This document shows positions 44,295 to 50,600 of a DNA stretch of 50,600 nt, in pieces. Both the position numbers and the translations under genes were made by a program. The stretch's first letter is position 1; the number at the start of each line of letters is the position of its first letter. The notes below the pieces were generated by a model. It saw nothing but the letters and a program-made list of their open reading frames with translations, searched no databases and had not been told where the DNA came from. Source of the stretch: Lentisphaeraceae bacterium (GTDB lineage: Bacteria > Verrucomicrobiota > Lentisphaeria > Lentisphaerales > Lentisphaeraceae); assembly GCA_021232515.1 (NCBI GenBank), contig JAJPOQ010000092.1, positions 1 through 50,600 of the forward strand. The letters run 5' to 3'.

Positions 44295-44362
44295 GCGCGT
44301 AATGGCCTAACAGTTCAAAAGAAGAACAGGAATCGCCATCAATACGCGCACGCGTGCGCGTA
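44295..44362. repeat. GC-rich nested palindromes beside the tRNA
   Basis: TACGCGCACGCGTGCGCGTA (44343-44362) is a perfect 20-bp palindrome. Its left half also pairs with GCGCGTA (44295-44301), extended by ATGGC/GCCAT (44302-44306 / 44335-44339), with an inner GTTC/GAAC hairpin. The CG alternation stands out in AT-rich DNA. A related CACGTGCGCGC occurs near 45340. The stretch 44170-44767 has no gene; it contains this element and the structure at 44601-44703. Confidence 0.8.
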
Positions 44363-44600
44363 CTGCTCTCGAAATAATATGGTTGGCTTAAGTATAAAAT
44401 GCTTCTTTAATTATCTGGTTAATGATTAGCTTAGTTGAGAAGTAAAAAAGCTTAATAATGATTAGTGCAGAAATCAAGGCTTATAATTGATTGTGACGTT
44501 AAAGAGAATTTTAGAAAAGAAGTGTTATTTTCTTGGCTATAAGAATAGTGTTTATAAAAACTAAATAGTTTTACATATTTCAGATCATCTGAATCTCGTT

Positions 44601-44703
44601 TCACTCAAATTACGACCTTGAATACCAAAACGAGAGATAAGGTGAGCTGTGCCTATTTGGGCACGGTTCCTTTGTTTGGTATGGGCGTCGTAACTCAGAG
44701 TGA
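44601..44703. other. Nested multi-stem structure, possible structured RNA or recombination site
   Basis: Five nested pairings are seen: TCACTC/GAGTGA (44601 with 44698), TTACGAC/GTCGTAA (44610 with 44687), ATACCAAA/TTTGGTAT (44622 with 44675), AAGG/CCTT (44639 with 44669) and a 9-bp stem AGCTGTGCC/GGCACGGTT (44645 with 44660) closed by a TATTTG loop. Most pairs are Watson-Crick. Two further small hairpins follow (GAGCA/TGCTC; CCTAA/TTAGG). It precedes the zinc-ribbon gene by 64 nt. Confidence 0.65.
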
Positions 44704-44767
44704 GCAATTGAATCGTGCTCTTCCTAATATTTAGGTTGAGCCTCAAAATATAAATAGAGGGCTCATC

Positions 44768-45220
44768 ATGGCGCTTAAAAACTGCAAAGAATGTCAACAC
44801 CAAGTAAGCAAAACAGCTGTAACCTGTCCCAATTGTGGAGCAACACTAAAACACAAAACTAGCCCTGTTGCTTATTTCCTTCTATTTTTAATTATCTTTG
44901 GAGCTATTGGAACTTTTGGCTTAAAGAGTTCTTCAAGTACTAAGCCTAAGGCTGGTTTTAGTATGCCTTCAATTGGAGAGGACCTTGTCACTTTTGCAGA
45001 ATACCAAAAATTAAAAAACGGAATGTCATATAAAGAGGCAGTTCAAATTCTTGGTGAGCAAGGCGAAGAAACTTCTAGGAATAAAATAGATGGCATTCCT
45101 GGAGTGATGAAGTCTGTGGAAACAGTCATGTATAGTTGGATGAACGCCAGTGGCAGTAATATAAACGCGATGTTTCAAAACGATAGGTTGATTTCAAAAG
45201 CTCAGTTTGGACTTAAGTAA
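44768..45220 (+). CDS. Zinc-ribbon, TM and DUF3862/SmpA-like protein
   Basis: 150 aa. N-terminal zinc ribbon with two Cys pairs (CKEC and CPNC), one TM helix (VAYFLLFLIIFGAIGTFGL), then an extracytoplasmic domain (FAEYQKLKNGMSYKEAVQILGEQGEE ... VMYSWMNASGSNINAMFQNDRLISKAQFGL) of the DUF3862/BamE-like type. Similar proteins are common on mobile elements and phages; role unknown. It is the first gene after the tRNA. Confidence 0.75.
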   Translation: MALKNCKECQHQVSKTAVTCPNCGATLKHKTSPVAYFLLFLIIFGAIGTFGLKSSSSTKPKAGFSMPSIGEDLVTFAEYQKLKNGMSYKEAVQILGEQGEETSRNKIDGIPGVMKSVETVMYSWMNASGSNINAMFQNDRLISKAQFGLK

Positions 45221-45275
45221 AAGCTAGTAATCTTTCAAAAAGTATTCAGCTGATAACCAAGCCTGTTTTGAACTT

Positions 45276-45301
45276 GGGGGTGTCATCAAAATACCCCCTT
45301 T
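45276..45301 (+). terminator. Terminator of the zinc-ribbon gene
   Basis: GGGGGT (45276-45281) / ACCCCC (45293-45298) with an 11-nt loop, then TTT. The following stretch 45301-45636 contains no gene I can support. Confidence 0.8.
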
Positions 45302-45636
45302 ATTATCGGGCTCTATGAATTATTTATTTTACATACTTCACGTGCGCGCTGTTCTTGAAATTATTATTCAGAGATTTTTAATCTTTAGTTTTAGGCGTAG
45401 CTTCTAAATTTAGGTGAAATTATCTATATATAGCCACAGTATTTAGTCGGTATTGAGGCATCGCATATTGAGTATGTTGTAGTATGGGTTAGGAGAGATT
45501 TTATATAGTTGCATTTGTGCTTGGAGAGTTAAACTAAAGAAATCATTGCATAGAATGAGTGGCATTTCATGCAAGGGTTTGCTCTGGTTGTTGTAGTTTT
45601 GAAAGTAGTAGATAGGCTCTAAGGTCAAGAAGTTAT

Positions 45637-45990
45637 TTAGCTATCTTTGATTAATTCTTCGATTTCATCAAAGAGATTGCGCATTCCAAATACATGAGCC
45701 TCTAACCCATCAAATAATAAAGTATCGTCGCTTTCAGTTATTTGATAGTCGGCACGTTGTCTGGTTTTCTTCCCAGAATACAAATCTCTACTTAGGCTTA
45801 TTTTTAAAGATTTCAGTTTGTCAAGAACTTCATCATGAACAGCAACTTTAGTAGTAATTTTAAAGTGATCTCTAACTAATAGAAAAACTGCATAATATGA
45901 TTTACTGATAGCTGCTCTGATTTCTGCTCGCGATACTTCATCTTTAGCTAGAATCTCATCTGCGTAATCTAGTAAGTCAACAGGAAGCAT
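45637..45990 (-). CDS. HEPN-domain protein
   Basis: 117 aa, all-helical. The HEPN signature is VSRAEIRAAISKSYYAVFLLVRDHF (about 19-43) and a late RQRADYQ (77-83). A canonical R-x4-6-H RNase motif is not obvious, so activity could be lost or sit elsewhere. HEPN proteins are typically RNA-cleaving toxins or effectors in toxin-antitoxin, abortive infection and CRISPR systems. It is the last gene of a three-gene operon (9 nt after the middle gene). Confidence 0.72.
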   Translation of the reverse strand: MLPVDLLDYADEILAKDEVSRAEIRAAISKSYYAVFLLVRDHFKITTKVAVHDEVLDKLKSLKISLSRDLYSGKKTRQRADYQITESDDTLLFDGLEAHVFGMRNLFDEIEELIKDS

Positions 45991-45999
45991 TATGAGAGA

Positions 46000-46341
46000 C
46001 TACTCGTTATCAGACTTTATGAGGTTTATGTAAGTGATGCTTTCGAAGCACTTTCTTTCTAATACTTCATAAGTTTTTCTTCTGAGTTTTAGAGCTTCCT
46101 TAGTATCACATTTGTAAAAAATTAATATTTCTAATTCTTGATCATCATGAATATTATATTTGATATTAACTAAGTTGTCACCAAAAGTGGAGACTATGTG
46201 TTCCATGAAAGTATTAAATTGATACTGAATAAGTCCTCTATTTATATCTTCATCAGAGGTATAATCTGGTACAGTCTTTTCTTTAGAGTCTTTTTGTGTG
46301 ATTAAGTTACTTAACCATGCGGGTAATGTGATTGCGCTCAT
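46000..46341 (-). CDS. Unrecognised 113-aa protein between TIGR04255 and HEPN genes
   Basis: No family recognised. The ATG at 46341 overlaps the upstream stop (TAATG) and has GGGAG before it; a further upstream ATG at 46356 is less likely. Contents: a hydrophobic start (ITLPAWLSNLI), then alternating beta/alpha with NIKYNIHDDQELEILIFYKCDTKEALKLRRKTYEVLERKCFESITYINLI. The acidic strand could be compared with a minimal nucleotidyltransferase, but no GS-x-AxG motif exists. Translation is coupled to both neighbours. Confidence 0.6.
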   Translation of the reverse strand: MSAITLPAWLSNLITQKDSKEKTVPDYTSDEDINRGLIQYQFNTFMEHIVSTFGDNLVNIKYNIHDDQELEILIFYKCDTKEALKLRRKTYEVLERKCFESITYINLIKSDNE

Positions 46342-47015
46342 TACTCTTTCTCCCATTTTGGAAACAGTGTCATGAATTTATCGTTAATAAAATCATTTAA
46401 TTTAGTAAACTTATCTTCAGGTTTGTCTGTCTTGTCTATTTTTATTATACCTTTATTAATAAGGTTAACATCTTTTTTATATTGTACTTCAAGTTCTAAT
46501 GTAATATCATCTTGTGTGTTTTTCCCATGAAAAGAATAAGCATCCAGCCCTAAATTGTCAGCTAAGTTTCCAATTTTAGATTCTTGAAATTTTTCCAGAT
46601 TTAATACATTGTTTTTCAGGATTTCTAAAGAATCGAGCTCTAGATTTAAATTGAATTCTTTTTGAAGATGATCTTTAAAGTCCATAAAATGCTGTATCGC
46701 TGTTGGCATGATTTGGGAGAACCTTGGATAATCATCTTTTGAGTTTGTATGCCTCCAGTTATATCTAAAAGCATTATTTTGATATTGAATAATTGAAACG
46801 TTGTCTTTTGATTTAGCTAAAGTTCTCACAGGAGATGGGCCAATGAGGTTTAAAGAAATCGAGCTGCCTACTGGGGACGCGACTTGTACGGTAGGGAACT
46901 CATCTTTTATTTTAGCCCAATAAGCTCCCTGATATATTGGATTAAAATCAATAGATGAAAAAATGAATCCACACATTAACTCTTTTATTGGAGCATTTTT
47001 TACTGTTAAGCTCAT
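46341..47015 (-). CDS. TIGR04255-like protein
   Basis: 224 aa. The N-terminus (VKNAPIKELMCGFIFSSIDFNP) and layout (YWAKIKDEFPTVQ, IIQYQNNAFRYNWRHTNSKDDYPRFSQIMPTAIQHFMDFKDHL) match the sporadically distributed TIGR04255 family of unknown function, often found with defence or toxin-antitoxin genes. ATG 47015 is preferred over a TTG at 47018. First gene of the operon with the 113-aa protein and HEPN. Confidence 0.65.
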   Translation of the reverse strand: MSLTVKNAPIKELMCGFIFSSIDFNPIYQGAYWAKIKDEFPTVQVASPVGSSISLNLIGPSPVRTLAKSKDNVSIIQYQNNAFRYNWRHTNSKDDYPRFSQIMPTAIQHFMDFKDHLQKEFNLNLELDSLEILKNNVLNLEKFQESKIGNLADNLGLDAYSFHGKNTQDDITLELEVQYKKDVNLINKGIIKIDKTDKPEDKFTKLNDFINDKFMTLFPKWEKE

Positions 47016-47282
47016 CAAATTAATTCCAAGTGTTATTCATATATATAATATGCTGTATTTTTGAAAATTTCAAAAATCTTAATTGCGCTTTAGTTGAATT
47101 ATACGTAATTTGTCTCTAGAAAACAAAGTCGAGAAATATTGTTTGTTTTATGGCACAAAGAATAACATTCTCAATATTTATTACAACTTAAGTTCAGCGT
47201 TTCTTATTATAGTCGAAATTTTTGCCCATAGAGTTCTTTTCTTTCTTTCTTCTTATTTCTTATATGAGTACTATGAATAGGG

Positions 47283-47355
47283 TAGTTCCTGTAGTACTTA
47301 GGAACTAGTTAACCTGTAGTACTTACGAACTAGTACTTACGCTGTAGTACTTACG
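47283..47355. repeat. Iteron-like direct repeats
   Basis: Four copies of TAGTACTTA(C/G)G at 47292, 47317, 47331 and 47345, the last overlapping the stop codon of the Rep-like gene. The first copy is bracketed by TAGTTCCT/AGGAACTA. The spacing (25, 14, 14 nt) and adjacency to a winged-helix initiator-like gene recall plasmid iterons. The rest of 47016-47350 is AT-rich with no gene. Confidence 0.65.
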
Positions 47356-48193
47356 CGGTATGGAATATGATGTTATTTTGGGAAGCTATATCTCTGACTT
47401 TCTTATGGCTAATATTCAATTTGTTACTAATGGCGTTACGCGTTAAGCCTTGTTTGTTCATGGCTCTGATTTGAGCAATTAAAATGAAACCATTCTTTTT
47501 TGCTTCTTCTTCTCGAGCTCTTGTAATTTTGTCTTTTAATTGGCTCACGTTACCTTCATGGATTGAAAGGTTTCGTTCATTAACTTCAGGATCGTTGAAT
47601 GTGTACCATGAACTAAAAATGACCTTATGATGATTGGTTCGAATATAATCCTCGCACATGAGATCGTTGAAATTACTGGCCGCATCATTAATCTTTGAAG
47701 ACGATAACTTATAGGAATGATAGAACGATTTATTTACATAAAACTCGGTATCTAAAGTGGTTCCACTTTTATAATTACTAAGTAACCAAAACAAAATAGA
47801 TTCACGCGCTAAGGGTTCGTACTTTCTTCGCACTTTCTCCAGTAAAGATTCATAGGTATATCGATGAACTCTAGCAAATTGTTCGCTAGGTCTCGAAAAT
47901 TTCACATTTGTGTATTCAGTTGCTATCTTCCTATTTCTTTTCAGTTGACCGCTTTTGTAATCAATCAACCCTAATTGTTTAAGTTTTGGTCTCGCTTGCC
48001 GGATCTTCTGAATAGATACATTAATAATTACTGAGTATTCCAAATCCGCTTTATACCATCCATTCGGGTTTTGATTTGAATCACTTATTAGCTGTATAAG
48101 AAAAATCTTTTCTGTAATGGGTAAATTCATAAAAATAGGATTTTCAATTAACTCAGCACATAGAGGAAAAAAATTGTTATGTTTAGCTGACAT
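47351..48193 (-). CDS. Winged-helix replication initiator-like protein
   Basis: 280 aa. An N-terminal winged helix (LCAELIENPIFMNLPITEKIFLIQLIS...IRQARPKLKQLGLIDY), a middle part recalling plasmid/phage Rep proteins, and a C-terminal HTH (IRAMNKQGLTRNAISNKLNISHKKVRDIA). The gene ends within an iteron-like cluster. Its reading as a replication initiator comes from context; a phage regulator is the alternative. Confidence 0.5.
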   Translation of the reverse strand: MSAKHNNFFPLCAELIENPIFMNLPITEKIFLIQLISDSNQNPNGWYKADLEYSVIINVSIQKIRQARPKLKQLGLIDYKSGQLKRNRKIATEYTNVKFSRPSEQFARVHRYTYESLLEKVRRKYEPLARESILFWLLSNYKSGTTLDTEFYVNKSFYHSYKLSSSKINDAASNFNDLMCEDYIRTNHHKVIFSSWYTFNDPEVNERNLSIHEGNVSQLKDKITRAREEEAKKNGFILIAQIRAMNKQGLTRNAISNKLNISHKKVRDIASQNNIIFHTA

Positions 48194-48252
48194 GTTATAT
48201 TACCTTAGCTGATATTATTTAAGGGGACTTTGGCGAGTCCCCTTTTTTAGTT

Positions 48253-48891
48253 TTATTCATTCACTGCTTTCGGCATAGCGAGGCTCGAGAGAAATACTTT
48301 CCTTTCATGGTAATCCATGCCCATGGCGATGTATGCAGCACTATAAGACAAGAGCTTATTTAATAGCTCCAGTTCTTCATTGCTGGCTAGATCACGTATT
48401 CCCTTTTCATGTCGACCAAAGACTATTTTATTAATCATGCGAGCTTCATTACTGTGATGATATGGCTTAGTGTCGTCTTTTACTTCTTCGATAGCGTCTG
48501 AGATCAATCTATTAGCTAAGCTTGAAGCAATTCGTGAACGGTTCCAGCTCTGAATGAGGTCTTCATGTTGTCTGAATGTGCGAATAACTTTAATTTTGAA
48601 AAATGGACAAAGCCACATAGCAAAATCAACAGCAAGATCTTCACAAGCAAACGTGCCCGAATTGTAACGGCCTTTCTTCGTTTCAATGAGTTTTAAATAG
48701 GGGGAATTCTCCCCATTTAAAAATTGTATGAGTTCATTTGTAGATTTGAGTTTAAGCCAATCTTTTACTGATTTCTTAGGAAAGCCTTTTGCCATATCAG
48801 TAAGACACAAAAACTTGTTGCCATCAATTCTAACGTGATGATCTCTTGAATTATAATTTACAATGATTTCTAATAGTTTTTTAAGTTTCAT
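48253..48891 (-). CDS. KilA-N domain protein
   Basis: 212 aa. The N-terminal KilA-N DNA-binding domain (FLCLTDMAKGFPKKSVKDWLKLKSTNELIQFL...KGRYNSGTFACEDLAVDFAMWLCPFFKIKVI) is typical of phages and plasmids. The C-terminal helical part is unrecognised. The start overlaps the stop of the zinc-finger gene by 4 nt (ATGA). Confidence 0.82.
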   Translation of the reverse strand: MKLKKLLEIIVNYNSRDHHVRIDGNKFLCLTDMAKGFPKKSVKDWLKLKSTNELIQFLNGENSPYLKLIETKKGRYNSGTFACEDLAVDFAMWLCPFFKIKVIRTFRQHEDLIQSWNRSRIASSLANRLISDAIEEVKDDTKPYHHSNEARMINKIVFGRHEKGIRDLASNEELELLNKLLSYSAAYIAMGMDYHERKVFLSSLAMPKAVNE

Positions 48892-49157
48892 CGTACTGCC
48901 CTTGATTCAAGAGAGCTGTATTCCTCACAATCTATATTTTTAGATCGCCACTGAGGACAGTTGAAGACTATTTTCTGATCATGCTTTTTAGCGTTAATCT
49001 CACATTCTAAGTTTTGATCATATAAGCAACTGGCACATGCTCTTGAGGCGTCATTTTTTTTACATCTGTTCTCATGGGCTGCCATAGCCTTTTTACTTGT
49101 TAGTATACGACGAGCACATCCGTGAGAGCAGGAATAGGCTTTTACTAGATTAGGCAT
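48888..49157 (-). CDS. Small zinc-finger protein
   Basis: 89 aa. A C2H2-like finger (YSCSHGCARRILTSKKAMAAHENRC) is followed by a second Cys cluster (RACASCLYDQNLEC ... NCPQW). No family recognised. It is co-translated with the AlpA-like gene upstream (shared A of TAATG) and KilA-N downstream. Confidence 0.6.
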   Translation of the reverse strand: MPNLVKAYSCSHGCARRILTSKKAMAAHENRCKKNDASRACASCLYDQNLECEINAKKHDQKIVFNCPQWRSKNIDCEEYSSLESRAVR

Positions 49158-49432
49158 TATGCCACCTCATCAAGATAAAGATTGAGAGCCGATTCACGAA
49201 CTCTAACAGCTCTTCCAATTCTAATAAACTTTAACGAGCCTTGGGCCTCTAAATTGTAAAGGTGCCTTTGACTTACTTGGAGTAATTCAGAGACTTGTTT
49301 TAGAGTGAGAAGTTTATCTTCAATTTGAGGGTTTTGACATAATAAAGTATCCAATTGAGTCGGACTCAATGAAATATAAGGGCTTAGTATCTCTGATACT
49401 GTTCTGTTTATGTGGGCAGGAATCTTATTCAT
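49157..49432 (-). CDS. AlpA/excisionase-type HTH protein
   Basis: 91 aa. HTH_17/MerR-like domain: LLTLKQVSELLQVSQRHLYNLEAQGSLKFIRIGRAVRVRESALNLYL. Proteins of this type act as excisionases or regulators on integrative elements. First gene of the AlpA-Zn finger-KilA-N run. Confidence 0.82.
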   Translation of the reverse strand: MNKIPAHINRTVSEILSPYISLSPTQLDTLLCQNPQIEDKLLTLKQVSELLQVSQRHLYNLEAQGSLKFIRIGRAVRVRESALNLYLDEVA

Positions 49433-49588
49433 AATTCATATCCATTCTATTGGTTATGAATGATTCAACCATTGTGGTTCGTTCATTCTCCCACATACAG
49501 GAGAATTATAAAGAATTAGTTTATTTGAGTATAAAAATTCTCAAATTGTAATGTATGTATGCCTAATCGCTGCCTAATAGTTGCCTTT

Positions 49589-50044
49589 TTATCTTATGCC
49601 AGTTTGTTTAATTTTGTTACCTTTGAAAACAATGACTTCTCCTTTCTTTTGGAAAAGCGGATCAGAAAGTTTTAAATCTTTCGTATATCTTTCACTGGGG
49701 CGTCTATGCACTTGATTAGAAAGGTCTTCATTAAAGTAATTACATATATTCTTTATCGGTAATTCATAGCTTAGCTTTTTAGTTTCTGGTTTGGCAAAAA
49801 GTGCTAACAAATCATAAGCTTTTTTATCGCTAGGTTGATATTTTTTAATCTCATTCCTTGGATTTTTAGCTGTGCCTTTATACACACGTATTAAGTTATC
49901 TGTTACATAGTGAGTAATTTCTATTTGAGCAGGCTCGGTTAGCTCTGGAGCTAAACCTTGTGGCGCGGTATAGTCATTATTGGTGCTACGATATTCTTCA
50001 ATACCGATATTATGAAGAATCGATTTTGTGCTTTCTGTCTTGGT
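49589..50044 (-). pseudogene. Unknown gene truncated at its 5' side by an insertion sequence
   Basis: The frame is open from the stop at 49589 up to an in-frame TGA at 50045-50047, about 152 codons, with no ATG; a GTG at 49885 would only give 98 aa. The translation (SILHNIGIEEYRSTNNDYTA, then ITHYVTDNLIRVYKGTAKNP) looks like real coding sequence but I recognise no family. Coding sense ends where the transposase-linked DNA begins, so the 5' part was probably displaced by the element to the right. Confidence 0.55.
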
Positions 50045-50075
50045 TCATCTAAAAGTACGCAACTAAGAAATGTTA

Positions 50076-50600
50076 TTATGCGCTTTTGATTCCTAGATTA
50101 TAGCTACTTTCTTTGTCTTTCTTGTTGAGATTATCTTTTCTTCTTTGAATTTTAGCCTCTTTAAGCTTTTGGTCTCTTTGTTCAAGTATCTGTTTTTGCC
50201 TTCCTTTGAGCATATCTGATGGAGTGATATAGCTGGTAGCACTATGTAATCTCTGATTATTGTAGTAGTTCACATACTGATCAATAATTCTTTCAGCCTC
50301 AGCTTTATTCATTGGAGCCATGACTCTTATACACTCGCTTTTAAGAGAGCCGTGAAACCTTTCCTGCTTACCATTACTTTGAGGGTAATAAGGAGACGTA
50401 GTTGTATGTGAGTACTGATTCCTGGTGATGAACTGAGTAAACTCTCGGCTTTTATATTGGCTGCCATTATCGGTGATACATCTGGGAGTAGCTTCCGGGA
50501 AAGATTCGGTAGCTTTTTGAAAAACAAGATTCACATCTTTTGTCTTCATTTTCTCCCGTAAACTCCAGGCTATGACTGCACGACTATAACCGTCAATAAT
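50076..50600 (-). CDS. rve-type (IS3/IS481-like) transposase, partial at window edge
   Basis: The C-terminal 174 or so codons are present; the reading frame continues off the right edge. The DDE catalytic core is visible: Asp in IIDGYSRAVIAW, Asp in ITDNGSQYKS, Glu in PQSNGKQERFHGSLKSE. The tail is ITPSDMLKGRQKQILEQRDQ and a basic end. The left IS end should lie between the stop and about 50030, but I cannot define the terminal repeat without the other end. Confidence 0.9.
   Translation of the reverse strand: MIDGYSRAVIAWSLREKMKTKDVNLVFQKATESFPEATPRCITDNGSQYKSREFTQFITRNQYSHTTTSPYYPQSNGKQERFHGSLKSECIRVMAPMNKAEAERIIDQYVNYYNNQRLHSATSYITPSDMLKGRQKQILEQRDQKLKEAKIQRRKDNLNKKDKESSYNLGIKSA

Noticed and set aside
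44601-44703. Possible integron attC site
   Set aside because: The nested stems suggested it, but the required GTTRRRY / RYYYAAC core boxes are not present at the ends.
44585-44803. 72-codon minus-strand open frame
   Set aside because: It lies over the nested hairpin and runs into the zinc-ribbon gene on the other strand; it looks like a by-product of the structure.
45443-45628. 61-codon minus-strand open frame downstream of the HEPN gene
   Set aside because: No ribosome binding site, no recognisable domain, AT-rich composition; not supported.
46000-46341. Minimal nucleotidyltransferase (MNT) partner of HEPN
   Set aside because: The location would fit an MNT-HEPN pair, but the GSxxxG and DxD motifs of MNT are not present.

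Overview
The window looks like chromosome from a Gram-negative member of the Planctomycetota-Verrucomicrobiota-Chlamydiota group, most likely Lentisphaerota (Lentisphaera-like). The basis is a complete lpxC-fabZ-lpxA lipid A block together with PSCyt1/PSD1 cytochromes, a DUF1501 protein, a Verrucomicrobia/Lentisphaera-type 'DPxxAxxW' repeat protein, an SGNH hydrolase and NrfHA. Base composition is moderately AT-rich. The genus is an inference from gene content only.

Layout. 1-7135: housekeeping genes nusB-ftsY (minus), gltX and der (plus), a membrane-anchored repeat protein and a QueD/PTPS-family gene. 7136-7887: gene-free, repeat-rich DNA with two copies of a REP-like palindrome, about 20 copies of a heptamer, and the 3' stump of an SGNH hydrolase gene. 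7888-21123: a type I-B CRISPR-Cas locus. Its order is WYL regulator, small two-TM (SLATT-like) protein, cas6, cas8b (with an internal cas11b start), cas7, cas5, cas3, cas4, cas1, cas2, leader, then an array of 44 repeats and 43 spacers. The repeats come in three sequence classes and two spacer pairs are near-duplicates. Immediately beyond the array (21339-22064) is an intact SGNH hydrolase whose 3' end is almost identical to the stump at 7352, so the whole CRISPR-Cas locus sits between direct repeats of one gene end.

22142-43840 is mostly chromosomal: a SUFU-like protein, folP, an RlmD-type rRNA methyltransferase, an IMPase-type phosphatase, nrfHA, lpxA/tandem fabZ/lpxC, a LolA-like protein, an S41 protease, an RlmL-like methyltransferase, a PSCyt1-PSD1 / DUF1501 / PSCyt-LRR cluster, rex, a PpiD-like foldase and rpe.

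44055-44128 is tRNA-Arg(TCT). The DNA to its right (44170 to the end) has the character of an integrated plasmid- or phage-like element: strongly palindromic DNA, a zinc-ribbon/DUF3862 protein, a three-gene TIGR04255-unknown-HEPN operon, an iteron-like cluster beside a winged-helix Rep-like gene, a KilA-N protein, a zinc-finger protein and an AlpA/excisionase-like HTH. A gene truncated on its 5' side and an rve-type (DDE) transposase follow, the latter running off the right edge.

The best candidates for something undescribed are the SLATT-like membrane protein inside the type I-B cas operon (with an attenuator-like hairpin in front of it), the TIGR04255/HEPN operon in the tRNA-linked island, and the nested stem structure at 44601-44703.
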